This document shows, piece by piece, positions 50,327-62,214 of a stretch of 64,000 nt of DNA. A program made the position numbers and the translations under genes. Within the stretch, counting starts at the first letter, position 1; every line of letters begins with the position of its first letter. The notes below the pieces were generated by a model that was given only the letters and a program-made list of their open reading frames with translations, was not told the DNA's origin and did no database searches. Source of the DNA: Owenia fusiformis (Eukaryota; Annelida; Polychaeta; Sabellida; Oweniidae); NCBI GenBank assembly GCA_903813345.2, contig CAIIXF020000006.1, positions 22,513,936 through 22,577,935 of the forward strand. The letters are read 5' to 3'.

Positions 50327-50951
50327 TAGCAATGTCTATCTGATATTACATAGAGATAGAGTTTTCCCTCTAATAATGGCATGTGTCTAATTAAAAAATC
50401 TGAGTGAGTGGGTAATCTCTTTCAATATTACTCAATTCCTGCCTCCTACACAGCAACCAGAACCAGGACTATTTCTTCCCTAGCCATCATGTTTTGTAAC
50501 ATCTATCTTAAGCACCTACAAAATTAACTTGAACTCCTATATGAATTGCATTTTATTGGCTATTATCTTATAGTGTATTATCAATAAAAAAGATGTGTCC
50601 TTTCGAAATCTACTCTTGCAGGGCATATTGTAGGGCCACTACTTAGGTTTCTGCAAAGATCCACACAATCTAAGAAACTACATGAACAAAATTGTACACA
50701 GCTTATAATACACCATTTTAAACATCTCCCATTTTTACAAATCCACTTGTTTCCATGGCCACTGAATGCATAGTTTTTGGGGTTATGACTTAACTATTGT
50801 ATATATTTCTCTAGTAGATTTTATACTTGACAGTGTTATCACATAAAACATTATACATGCCATTGAAATCTTCTATGTACTGAAGTGGATACACAAGAGA
50901 TCATACTTACATGGCAATCATCATGAAAATTCATGTTGAAGGCAGAAAGAT

Positions 50952-51168
50952 GCAGGCCTGAGCCAGGATTTGCCAAGGGGGGGGTTCAGTTTTCAAATAT
51001 TTCCAGGGGGGGGGCTCACATTTGACAATTTTGGCCCAAATATGGCTAAAATCACTTGAGAAGTGCTAAAAATGGTGAAAAACTGCATGATTTTGAAAGA
51101 ATTTTTGGCCAGGGGGGGGGGGTTCGCCCTAACCCTGCAACCCCCCCCCCCCCTGGCTAAGGGCCTGA
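50952..51168. mobile_element. C/G-run MITE, hAT-like ends
   Basis: Left CAGGCCTGAGCCAGGATTTG and right, inverted, CAGGCCCTTAGCCAGGGGGG. G-runs at 50980, 51007, 51112 and a C-run at 51139-51153. Core shared with 2159-2345 and 40925-41045. Confidence 0.65.
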
Positions 51169-51249
51169 GATGAGATGTGATGAGTATCAGAATGCATGCT
51201 AATAAACATTCAAATACATGTAGTAAGGCTTATCCATGCTCAAGAGTAA

Positions 51250-52880
51250 TGGATGTACCATGTGGGAGTTGACCTTGGCAACGTGAGATATGACTCAAGG
51301 CAGCTTGATATTAAAGAGAGAATCAGATCTAGCGAGCAGCTTAACAAAAAATTGTCTCAATTTTAGAATATTTCTTGCTTATGTCATTCCTTTTCATGTC
51401 TATTTTCTAAAAATCCCCAAAGTGCACACTTTATGTCAGGAAAACTAAAGATTTTTACAATCATGTATTATTTTTCTATAAGAATGGTTACCATTCTTAT
51501 TATTTGGGAGAATTTAAACATTTTTCACGCAATTTTGCACTTTGAATCCATTATAACTTCACCAATTTATAACATATCGTGAATCTTTTGGGATATATTG
51601 TATTTGAGATTGTAAGGAATACTAGTAGATTGGTAGGTCAATTGTACATACTGCTTGTAATTAATTATAAATTGTCACCAAGATCCAAAATCTGTTCTGT
51701 CCAAAATTTCAGTTCAGTGTTCAGTTAGATCCTTGCTGCAAGGGTATTTTACAAGTATATAGGTTATAACAGGTTATAAAAATCAGAATGGTTGCCATGG
51801 AAACAAGCTGATTTTGACAAAACAGGGGATAATTTAAAAAAGTTCATTTCTGAAATCCCAAAGTCACCAGCTTTTAATCATGTATTGTGAGCCGTGTACC
51901 ATTTTGTCCATAGATATATCCCTTTTAAACATAAAATTTGAGATACATTTGTTGGCCTATTAGGCTCATCTTCTAGCCAGGTCTTGCATTACTAATGCCA
52001 TACATTGTAGTCAATTGCATTATAGTCTCACATTAACACCTTGTATACCCCATATCATACATAACTGAATCTGCTTGGTACGGAAATAGAAAGGGAGTTG
52101 TAATTATATAGAATCAGGGTTCTCACTAGGCTTTTAGACTCCAGAGATTCTCCGGAATATAATGTCTTAAAACCTCTTGATCCAGAGTCTAATAGCTTTT
52201 CCGGAGTCTAAAGTGTTTTTTCCGGAGTCTAATTTTACATTTTTGTCACATTATTTGCGGTAAAACTCTTGAGAAAATACATAAAACTGGATACAAATAA
52301 GGAATAGGAAATCAGAAACCTTTTTAAAATAATAATATTTGGATTAAAATTGCAAGATAATCTTAAGAAGTATGTTGAAAAGTATACTCATAGGATATCT
52401 CTGATCTCACATGGGGGAGAAGTTGTCACGATACCATGAAAAAAGTAATCGCAATACCGCTAAAAATCAGAGGTCTAAAAATTTCCTGATGAGAACCCTG
52501 AGAATGGTACTGGTTGGTATCAAACATGAATTGAATAATTATCTCTGGTTAATCCACCATTCTAAGGTTGGTCGTGAGACCCCTCCCTCAAGCGGGGATG
52601 GTCGTGAATTAGACAGTGTTGTGCCATGGGATTGGACTTCAACATATTGGCTAATCACTGGAATAGGATGACAGCCTAAATTTTATCAATTTTAAAAAGT
52701 CCCACAAAATACCCACGCTACGCCACTGAAATGATTACATTGCACAATTCAAATGGATATGTTGGTAGTACTTGGTAGTACGTATATACGATATCAGGAA
52801 CATATTTCACAAAATATCTCACACCCAGCATGACAGGAAGATGGTAATCTAATTACCCTTTCTTATTCAGAGTCTAAAAT
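51250..52880. other. Non-coding stretch, no gene seen
   Basis: AT-rich. A tandem CCGGAGTCTAA-type motif (52129-52230) is the only structure noticed. A 86-codon plus-strand frame at 52411-52671 has no family motif and is not called. Confidence 0.4.
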
Positions 52881-52887
52881 ACATGTA

Positions 52888-53015
52888 CAGTAAAGTGGAA
52901 CACATTTGGTTACCTCTAAAAAGTGTTCCACTCGGGAGGTGTTCCACTTACAGAGGTTCATCTATTAATGAGTCAGTAGTTTGCGGGACTTTGAAATGTG
53001 TTCCACTTTCTACTG
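52888..53015. mobile_element. 128-bp pogo-like MITE
   Basis: CAGTAAAGTGGAACACATTT and, inverted, CAGTAGAAAGTGGAACACAT, flanked by TA on both sides. GTGTTCCACT motifs recur inside. Confidence 0.75.
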
Positions 53016-53408
53016 TACTAGACTCCGACACTCAGTATGATACTCATTAGGTCTGTGACATTGATTCCACTTAAAATCTATCCTTTGCAAACATTTATTT
53101 TAAAAAATAATTAGGAATCCACTTTTTCTGATTCTTCCTTAATAACATGTCAACTGAAAGATTGTTCAGGCCAACTTAGGTCTAAAGTCCCTGCTACATT
53201 CATTGAAAAATCTTTTATAATGAGCACCTGTTCAGATTAGATTGAATTTGCACAATTTATTTTGACATCTCACAGATATACAGATATTGCATATTATTCT
53301 ATGACAAGTGAGGTTTCAGGTACATAACAGCGGGATATAGAATTGATTTCTTGAGGAAGCAGGACATAACACATTGTACATATATATCTCCCGGTGAATA
53401 CAAGTATC

Positions 53409-53505
53409 TAGCCTTGCCCAAGTCATTCTCTTTTACTTATCTTGATTTCTATGGTAAAAATTCAAGATCAGGATAAATGAAAAAATACCGAATTGGGCAA
53501 GGCTA
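53409..53505. repeat. 97-nt hairpin, TAGCCTTGCCCAAGT family
   Basis: TAGCCTTGCCCAAGT at the left pairs with ATTGGGCAAGGCTA at the right; inner arms TTTACTTATCTTGAT and ATCAGGATAAATGAAAAA also pair. Near-complete stem-loop. Related copies at 56890-56978 and 8347. Confidence 0.75.
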
Positions 53506-54829
53506 ACATGTATCTCCCACTCCAAAATTCCCGGGAAAACAATTTTGTTAAATGTAGAAATAGTCAAATTGTTACAATATCTTGCTACAATGTAACTGTC
53601 AAAATGGATGCAGCTTATGGAGAAACCTCACTTGTCATAGGATAAATAAGTGATGCTTGGTTTTGAATATGGGATATACTGTATATCTCTCGGGAAATAT
53701 GATATCCAAAACCTCTCATAACATAACCTTCATATATTTGATTTGAAGGATATTGGTAAAGATTCCTCAAAATATCTTAGGATAACATTGCAAAATGGTT
53801 ACTGCCAAATATTTAAACTATAGATTTTGTACAAAATTGTTAAGATCGCCAAATCAAACGTGACATGCTAAAAAGCAATTAACAGTATGGTTATTGCCAA
53901 TTTATGCAATCGCAATCATCTTTACATCTTACAAAGGAAACAACTGTAAAGAGGTGTAGATTATGACAATAGCTTGATCTTCATAGAGGATGTAGATGTC
54001 AATAAAGAATGTCATAAGTAACCACAGGTGGTAATAAAAAGAATCAAAGGGGATAATAAATTTAAAGGAGTGTAAATTAATTTATAAATAGAATTACTTC
54101 TACATTGCCATTTCCCTTTAGATCTCATTTAGTAATAAACAAAGAATATCTTAACTCTGTAATTTAAAACACAATAAAATTAGTTCTGAGAGTGCATATA
54201 TCCATGAAAGGGAATAAGAAATGCATTTACGTAGGAACTGTCTTAGTGAACACCTGTCTCTAGTGGACACCCCTCCATCTCTACTGACTTTTCTATGAAC
54301 TACCCTCTCTGTAGTGAACATCAACCAACAATGAATGTTTTTTTGCAATAAAATGTTCAATATACAAAGGTTTTATTGCAGATGAAATGGTACTTATGCA
54401 GACTGGCCAGCATGAAAAAATGCCCTTTAAACTACTTATTGAGACGTGTACATACAATAGTATAATGGTGGCATATTAAAATGTTTTACAAATGGTTCTA
54501 TAATGATTTGCACTCAAACATGTTTTAAATGTTCAAACTACACGTAATGTTAAAGATTCATAAAAGTTATTTCCCTTTCCAAAAGTCTGATTTCGCCTCT
54601 TTGAAAGAGAGGTTAATCTATTCATTACATACTAGGCTTGGACACTTGTCAGGTCATTAACAATCATTTAAGTCATCAATCAAATCAAATCTTATTCAAA
54701 ATAAATCTGTATCCTGTCAAGTTCCTTTAAATAATATGCATGGTAAAATTATCAATGTAAACAATTTTCTATTTGAGAAATCTTATTAATACTTAATGCC
54801 AAAATGTGTTCCACTCCACCCTTCTTATA

Positions 54830-55052
54830 TTAACTCATTGCTGGCCAAAGCTATTTTTGGAGGTTTTCTGCTGGTTAAGCAAAATTAAACAAAAACAGTT
54901 ATATCAAATATTTCTAAATAATTTTCGCATTAAATTGTTGTCAATCAGTCAACATTACATAAAATACCGTATTTTTTTACAGAATGTTTTCAATGATTGG
55001 TTTAAGAGAAAAACATTGTTGAATTCAGTTCTCCATATCGATACCACTCCTT
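54830..55052. mobile_element. Truncated end of the 407-aa-ORF element family
   Basis: AACAAAAACAGTTATATCAA, AATCAGTCAACATTACATAA, GAATGTTTTCAATGATTGGT, TTAAGAGAAAAACATTGTTG and ATCGATACCACTCCTT match the right end of the element at 21500-21609; the first motif also matches 19815-19850. No ORF is kept. Confidence 0.65.
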
Positions 55053-55804
55053 TCTTTGTATTTTGAAATCCAGTCACCATGTAAATAGATTTTCTTTAAC
55101 ATATAGAGAGGAGGCATATTGAGTAAAAAAAGTTCGTGAAAAAAACGTAAGTCTACAATTTAAGATTTTATATGGATTTCAAAATGAATTATGCACCACA
55201 TTTGAAAGACCAAATGTTCTTTGGTATTATATGCCTAATAACCAAATTACAGCATTTTACTTATTTGCCCATTACACACAGTGAAAGATAAAAACTAGGT
55301 TTGGTGAAAGTCGATTTGGATATTTTGAGGATAACTTGGTCCAACTGGTCTTCTTCAATAGCTCATAAATAGGCATAATATTCTGTGTCATAAGTTTTTA
55401 ATAAGTTGAACTAAGATATAGAAATGATGGTTTAAATGCACTTCATCCAATATATGTCAGATCTCAAAAATCTTCAGTATATGAAAATGCCAGTTGCAGA
55501 CCCAACCATTCCTTTTTTCTATTATTATGCTTCATCATATAATAGCGATGTTGTATATGCATGCATGATACTGATCCATTTTTCATTGATCCCTTTGTCC
55601 CATCCAGGATGAATCGCCACTCAGATATTCTCCTAAATGTTATTTTGGTCAGATATTGTTTTGGGTTTGATACTATGGGTCATATCTCTGCTGCCATCTA
55701 TACATGTGGTTTTGGTTTGAGACTATCTTGGTTCAAAGGTCTTCATCATCATCTGCCCAGGTTGATACTAGCTTTTCATATTTACCTCTCCTGGAATTAG
55801 TATG

Positions 55805-55905
55805 ATGGTATATGTATTGTAAAAAAATATAATATATTGTATGATGATATGATATATTATAAGAAAATATTATATATTGTATGATAATATGATGTATTAG
55901 GGAGG
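55805..55905. repeat. AT-rich 20-bp tandem repeat
   Basis: Units like TATTGTATGATGATATGATA and TATTATAAGAAAATATTATA; same family as 56445-56775. Confidence 0.7.
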
Positions 55906-56444
55906 TTAAGATAGCTCTATTTTGCAGAATGTGTACTTGTAAAATCATGGTCCCTTATAGTTTATTATCAATTTACTGGTATATGAACATTCAAATTGTA
56001 ATCATGCTTCATTCTTCGCTAGGCATTTCATACTATTTTTGGATCAATTTGTTTTATAATTGATCTGTATTATTCATGTATTTGTACATATGTTAAAAGT
56101 TAAATTGAATAAAAAATAAAAAAATTTTACCTAAAAAAATCTATGAAGCTGTGAGGAAAATATTTGCATTGAGGTTCCCATTTTTTTTTTAACATATTAT
56201 TTATTTCCTTCATAATCAAAAAATACACAAAATATCTACTACCAATCGCCATAGGCATTCTAGGTAGTTTAAATTACAATAGAGGATTAATTACAGTAAT
56301 CATAGATGGTTTATTGGTAATGTGAGAGGTTGGGAGGGAGGGGGGTTCCCATTTAAGGTGGACAACAATTCACATGGGTCTTTATATTGCACATTTACTT
56401 TCAAGTTCTCCAAAATGAGTGTAATTTAACCTCCCTATTGTAAG

Positions 56445-56775
56445 AAAATATGACATATTGTATGAAAATATTATATTTACCTCTCTTGTGAAAATATGAT
56501 ATATTGTAAGATGTGATATATTGTGAAAAATATGGTATATTGAAAGAAAATATGATATATTGCATGGAAATATGATATAATGCATGAAAATATGATATAT
56601 TGCATGGAAATATGATTTAATGCATGGAAATATGATATAATGCATGAAAATATGATATATTGCATGGAAATATGATTTAATGCATGGAAATATGATATAC
56701 TGTAAGAAAATATTATATATTATAAGAATATGTGATATATTATAAGAAAATATGATATATTGTATGATAATAAAG
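56445..56775. repeat. 20-bp tandem repeat, about 16 copies
   Basis: Unit TATGATATATTGCATGGAAA, with TATGATTTAATGCATGGAAA and TATGATATAATGCATGAAAA variants. Minus-strand frames here (YHIFMHYIIF) are artefacts of the repeat. Confidence 0.9.
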
Positions 56776-56889
56776 CAAGAAAATGAATAAGCTTACATTT
56801 GTAAATTGTTAATTCAAGTAGTCTAAAAACATTGTTATTGTATTGTTGTATTGTAATAAATTGCGATACAGTGATATTCAGATTTTATC

Positions 56890-56978
56890 AGCCTTGCCCA
56901 AGTTGGTATTTTTTTACTTATCTGATCTTGAATAATAGAAATCAAGATAAGTAAAAGAGACCGACTTGGGCAAGGCTA
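56890..56978. repeat. 89-nt hairpin, TAGCCTTGCCCAAGT family
   Basis: CAGCCTTGCCCAAGTTGGTA and, inverted, TAGCCTTGCCCAAGTCGGTC form the stem; inner TTTTACTTATCT pairs with AGATAAGTAAAA. Confidence 0.75.
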
Positions 56979-57659
56979 AGATTTTATGTCAAACTAGGAA
57001 TTAGTTGAACACCAATAAGATCCATTAAACACTATGACCACTATTATGTTTGACAAAATGTGACATTCCAAACATCCATGCATATGTAACACACAATCAG
57101 TAGCCTACACATGTACATTAAACACTTATTACTTCAAAATTGTATTATTATCTATGTATCAACAAAACAGGGATGTTGCATTACAAGAACATTTAATTAT
57201 CAACATTCCTTGTTTCAACCATGGCAATTGCAACCATGGCAATTATGAAATAGTACAGTATATATTAGCATTCTCCCGAACTTTAATTCTGGCGATGCAA
57301 TCTGTACTATTAAGTCAAATATATTGCCAGTGACAGTCATCATACAAGTTACATCTTACGTCAGTCCAACCTACATCTTCTCCCAATTTGTATATTAGAA
57401 AAGTGGGCAAAAGGACGGAGGTTCACCCAATACATAAGACGTTAACCCATCAATGTAAGCTAATTCTACATGCATGATAACCATCATTTAATCCATGTGG
57501 CTTATTAGCCATCACAGCTACAAACCTTCGATCCCACAGGGTCTTAATTTTAATTCACAGGCACTCATAAATTAATTTCCGAACTTCGGATATTCATGTT
57601 TTCATCACTCTGATCTCCTCGTGGCATCTCCTTTCTTACAATGGATTTCAATCTGTGAG

Positions 57660-57905
57660 TTCAGATGAAGAGATTGCCAAGAAAATTCAGTTAAAAAGAT
57701 TGCCACGGTGATCCATTTGAAAAGTTTGTCATGGTAATCCTGATCAAGAGATTGCCATGGTAATCCTGATCAAGAGATTGTCATAGTAATTCAGATAAAG
57801 TGATTACCATGGTAATTTAGAAGAAGAGATCTCCATGATAATCCAGATGAAGAGGTCAATGGTTACACAAATGGAGATATTACCATGGTAATCCTCTTCA
57901 ATATC
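57660..57905. repeat. 26-bp minisatellite
   Basis: Unit CAAGAGATTGCCATGGTAAT plus CCTGAT, about nine decayed copies. The best pair is at 57745-57796. CCATGG recurs in most units. Confidence 0.85.
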
Positions 57906-58431
57906 TAAATCCATCCACTCATCTCCTCCCCATTACACTAAATGACCTAACATTTGGATAAGCTAAACCCATGGAATTTACAAATTAGAATCCATTTGCA
58001 CCAAGATGAGAATATAAAAATAACAAATACTGTATCAGTCTCACAATTTTTGGTCAATTTCAAAACATCAATTCAAGTAAAAATTAAATTAATTACATTT
58101 AAGGATTAGGAAAAGAGTTTTGATCTGTTGTTTTATCTCAGGATATTACTTGAAGACAAAATGTAATTAATTTTTTGGACCTTGATATTTTGACATGGCT
58201 CATTAGTGAAGTTAAAATTTTGCACCAAATTCGAACACTCCGAACATCAACAGCAGATATGACTACTGAAACAGAACTCATGCATGCATACACACTTCAA
58301 GGTACCACTAGGACAGAGACTGCCTCAACTAGGAAAAATCAGAGATTCAGTTGACACACCCCAGGCAGCATGTTGTATACCCACAGCCAATAATCCTGGC
58401 CTTAGGAGAGCATTCGTTACACACGCACTAC

Positions 58432-58493
58432 TGAAACAATAATGTGATCGTTTCATACATATGAAACAATAATGTGATCGTTTCATACATATG
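58432..58493. repeat. 30-bp tandem duplication
   Basis: TGAAACAATAATGTGATCGT then TTCATACATA occurs twice head to tail; each unit is partly palindromic (ATGAAAC...GTTTCAT). Confidence 0.85.
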
Positions 58494-58771
58494 AGAGATT
58501 GCATGAAAAATGAAAAAATGTGCCTGAAAAAGTCTGTATTTCAACATGGAATCCTTAGAATATTTCTGATGTTTTGATACCCATTATGTGGTGATAAATT
58601 TGATACTGACATCTCAAAATCAATTTCCCAGTGCGTTTATCTATTCAAAGGTAACACAATGAAAGGATTGCAGAAAAAAAACTGAAAGATTTGACCCGGA
58701 TGTTATGAGATTGATTCAAATCTTACAGGTTTTAAAAAACAACTCTCTCAGATTCAGACTGATGATATGGC

Positions 58772-59490
58772 AAAGGTCCATGTGCAGTATGGCAAGTGAT
58801 TTTAGATGGTCATATCTTTAACCATGAATACTTTCTTGGCATAAATACAGTGGTTTTAATTTTTTTTAAATGTTTTCTTTTAATAAAGTGAAGTACCCAT
58901 GATAGTAAAATAGCAACTCTCTGAAAAATTATGGTTTAGGACCCCACCTTGGAACTTTTTAAAAATGTTAGGCTTATTTCTTAAAAATAGAATCTTGTTT
59001 CTCTCAATTTAAACATATCAAAAGTTTGTTCTACACTATATTGACAATATCTGAAAAGGGGATGGGTATTGAAATGTGTAAGTTAAAAACCACATTCGCA
59101 TGTTATTTTCCCATAGGGAAAACTCGTGCTATCCATTGATTTCAGCATAATTTTGGTCACCGTTTGATATCTTCAAAAAAGACATTCAATACCATTACAC
59201 TTTTAAAGAAGTTATAGACCCCTTGTTGAATAATCTTTTCATGCAATAGAAATCAGAAAAAGAATATCCTTGTTTGAGTAAATAGGTTCAACATTTTGAA
59301 AAAATTGTTGACATGGGGTCCCTATTCATAATTTTTCAAATTGTTCGATTGATATTTTTATTGTCATGGGTACTTCACTTTAAAGAAAACATATTGTTCT
59401 AATAAAAACCACTGTATTTATGCCCAGAAAGTATTCATGGTGAAAGATATGACTGTCTAAAATCACTTGCCATACTGCACATGGACCTTT
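58772..59490. mobile_element. 0.7-kb foldback element, younger copy
   Basis: AAAGGTCCATGTGCAGTATG and GCAAGTGATTTTAGA at the left end are exactly inverted at the right end (59490). Inner arms share ATAAATACAGTGGTTTTA, GTGAAGTACCCATGA and GGGACCCCA-type blocks. The same family as 45442-46140. Confidence 0.85.
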
Positions 59491-61140
59491 AGATACAGCA
59501 ATGGAAAATAAGGCATAAACATGTAAAATGTCACCACCTGCCATTTGTTACAGATGACAAATGCCTACCACCAACCGCTGAAAGCCGCACACCTTTCACA
59601 AAAAGGTTGGATACCATAACATTATGCCACCACTTGTGGTGGTGACATAATGACACTTGTGGTGGTGACATAATGATTTCATATATTAAGGAATTCATAG
59701 GATTTCGAATTACAATAAAAATTATACCAAAAATGCCCTTCTAAATTCTTCACATCTACATCTACATTTTGTTTACCTGCACTATTTCATGAATCAGATT
59801 TTTAAAGAATAAACAGTAAATTAGATCAAACCTAAACCTGGGACTCACATATGAATCAATCAACCAAACAATCTATCATTCCATCGATTGCTCACTCCAT
59901 CAATCAGTCAATCAATTAACCAAAAAATCAATCAAGCAGTGAATTCTCCATAAAAATATGAAATTAATATTTTAAACATATAGAGCTTTATTGTACTTGT
60001 CACACAATCACTCATTAGGGCAAATTGTACAGCATCATAAAAAAGAAATTTAAACAAAACTTAATGATATACATTTATCTTATATACTAAATGGTGCTTG
60101 ATCATTGCAAGATTTTACTGGTTACAATGAATTATTCTCTCCCTTTCGTTTTAAAACTGCTGATATATATTTCGAAAATATATCCAGTAATACCCCTAAT
60201 GCTTCCTCTTGGGGATCATAGTCACTATATAACCTGTAAATATCTAACACTAATTTTTATATAAAAAAGTAATATTCCCTCCAAGAAAGAAAGATTGATT
60301 CATGATCTGTGCTATTTATATGTTCTATATTTGGACAATGTGTTTTGATATAATCAATGTATCTTGACCAATCATATTTTAATTCATTGCACTTTTATAA
60401 GGAATGATATTCTGAACCAAGCTTGTAAGTGCAAATTAAATATTTTCTTTCTTCAATAGGGGTAGTTGGCCTGGTGTAACAAACATTTTCAATTTCTAGC
60501 GAATGTGCGCTAATTCTTAACTTAAGTTATATCTGCCACCTTCATTTCTGATAATATCCAAGTATAAGGTGCTTTGTTATTTTGCGGAGCTGACTTCAAT
60601 TCTTTGATTATTTCAAAACAGAAAATTCATTCACTATTTTACGTCATAGCATGGGCGGAAGGCATGCTGATTTTTGTCTTTGATGTTGTTTTCAAAGAAG
60701 AAATAATAGTTAGAAAACAATCTTTGTTATTTAAGGTAAAGCTAATTTAACCATGAAGAGGTGGCCAGGCAATTTCTTAGTCAGCAGGTATAATTCTGTA
60801 TTAATTTTTTTTTTTTTGAATACATTTTTATTTTTTATTACTTTTTTATTCATAGAAAACATTTGAAAGCAGTTACATTTTTTTACATAAAAAACTTTGA
60901 ATGACTAGAATAACAGTAACTCCCTTTGTAACAAATCTAACCACACAAAAATTATTTTATCATATCAATCTTAATATTGAAAATTATTTTATCGAAATAA
61001 TCAGGCAGTAGAATAATTGTTTATTTGAGTTACTGACAGGAAATGTGAATGGATAGACATAAGGAAAGATGTGTGGACAAATAGAAAGAAGTACAGATGA
61101 AGGAATTCTGCATATCCCTTCTCGAAAATCTTTTGGGGGA
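59491..61140. other. Non-coding stretch left of XPR1
   Basis: AT-rich. A CTTGTGGTGGTGACATAATG duplication lies near 59632-59674, related to a block at 63289-63310. No gene recognised. It may include XPR1 3' UTR or an unseen last exon. Confidence 0.4.
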
Positions 61141-61142
61141 TA

Positions 61143-61243
61143 AGGCCATAAGAAGTAGAGTCTTTGTTTTGTGTCCCCTTGCTTGCAGGGTTTTGAGTAA
61201 ATCAGAAAGGACGCAAAAGAAAGAATCTACTTCTTATGGCCTA
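61143..61243. repeat. Hairpin MITE, AGGCCATAAGAAGTAGA ends
   Basis: AGGCCATAAGAAGTAGA and TCTACTTCTTATGGCCT are exact inverted ends of a 101-bp sequence; the inner TCTTTGTTTTGTGTCC pairs partly with GGACGCAAAAGAAAGA. Confidence 0.8.
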
Positions 61244-62027
61244 ATTACTTTTATATGATCAGTATGATATTTGATGTATAAATCACTTCAATACAAAATG
61301 ATATATTATTTTCTGTTAACCTCTTGAATCCTTGGCTCTAAAATTGGTGTGAAACCAGTACAGAGAATTCTACATTTTTTACCAGCTTTTAACATTTTAA
61401 TACATGCATATATACAACAGGTGATGCTCAATTTAGTGAAATTATTCGCCAGAGATTATTTCTTCACATTTTAAAAGTTATTTTGTGTAAAATGGATGCA
61501 TTTTGTTTAAATTAGAGCAATTTGGTGAAAATTTTTGTCACCCTGGGTTTCAAGATCATTTCTTAGGTGGCGGGAAATCTTGTTACTCTGGGTAGTCAAG
61601 AGGTTAATAACTTCTATGAATAATAAAAAAAGTTATATTAAAACTTTCATATTTGATCAGATCGTTTCTTTCATATTACAAAAAATTACCAAGAAGTGGC
61701 TTTCATTCATTGACAGTAAACAGTATACAATAATAGAAATACAGGATTTAGCAACCTTAAAAGACCTAAGAGCATCGATACCAGAAACTGTGAAGATATT
61801 AATGAATGGAAGTGTTTGTCCTCTCCTCATATTACTTCCCAAGCTAAACCACTGCTTATTAATGAATTGCTTTCTAATGAATTGCTTATTAATCAATTGC
61901 TCTGTGTCAAGTAAAACAATATGCCATAATCAGTGCTATAAACACCAGGCTTATTTCTTCATATATCATGAAACACAAATTGCCATAGAGAGTATAGTCG
62001 GGAATGACAAGTCACTGATAAATAAAC

Positions 62028-62214
62028 TTACTTGATTGGTCGTCTTTTATCTTTTCTCCTATTGGTTACTCCATCAGGGTCATCCATCATTTCTTCCAAT
62101 AAGGTTTGATCGTTAGCCTCCATAGGAGCTATTGAAATATCTCGTACTGCACGGAACTGACCACAGTTGTTAAGATGTTCATTCTCAAGACGGAAAAAAT
62201 TCCATATAAATCTC
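62028..62214 (-). CDS. XPR1: XPR1 exon with [13 protein letters not shown] block
   Basis: Acceptor ttttcag|G; 62 codons including the possible stop at 62030-62028. The strongest single family match in this half of the window. Confidence 0.93.

Noticed and set aside
56382-56665. Minus-strand frames with repeated YHIFMHYIIFPC
   Set aside because: Tandem 20-bp AT-rich repeat; composition artefact.
58310-58330. Possible last XPR1 exon on the minus strand (acceptor ttttcctag then LRQSLS and stop)
   Set aside because: Only six residues, no family support, and a stop codon already follows KRRPIK at 62030.
61535-62035. 166-codon plus-strand frame
   Set aside because: Its 3' part is AT-rich repeat (LLMNCFLMNCLLINC from TTAATGAATTGC repeats), it overlaps the XPR1 exon end in antisense, and it shows no family motif.
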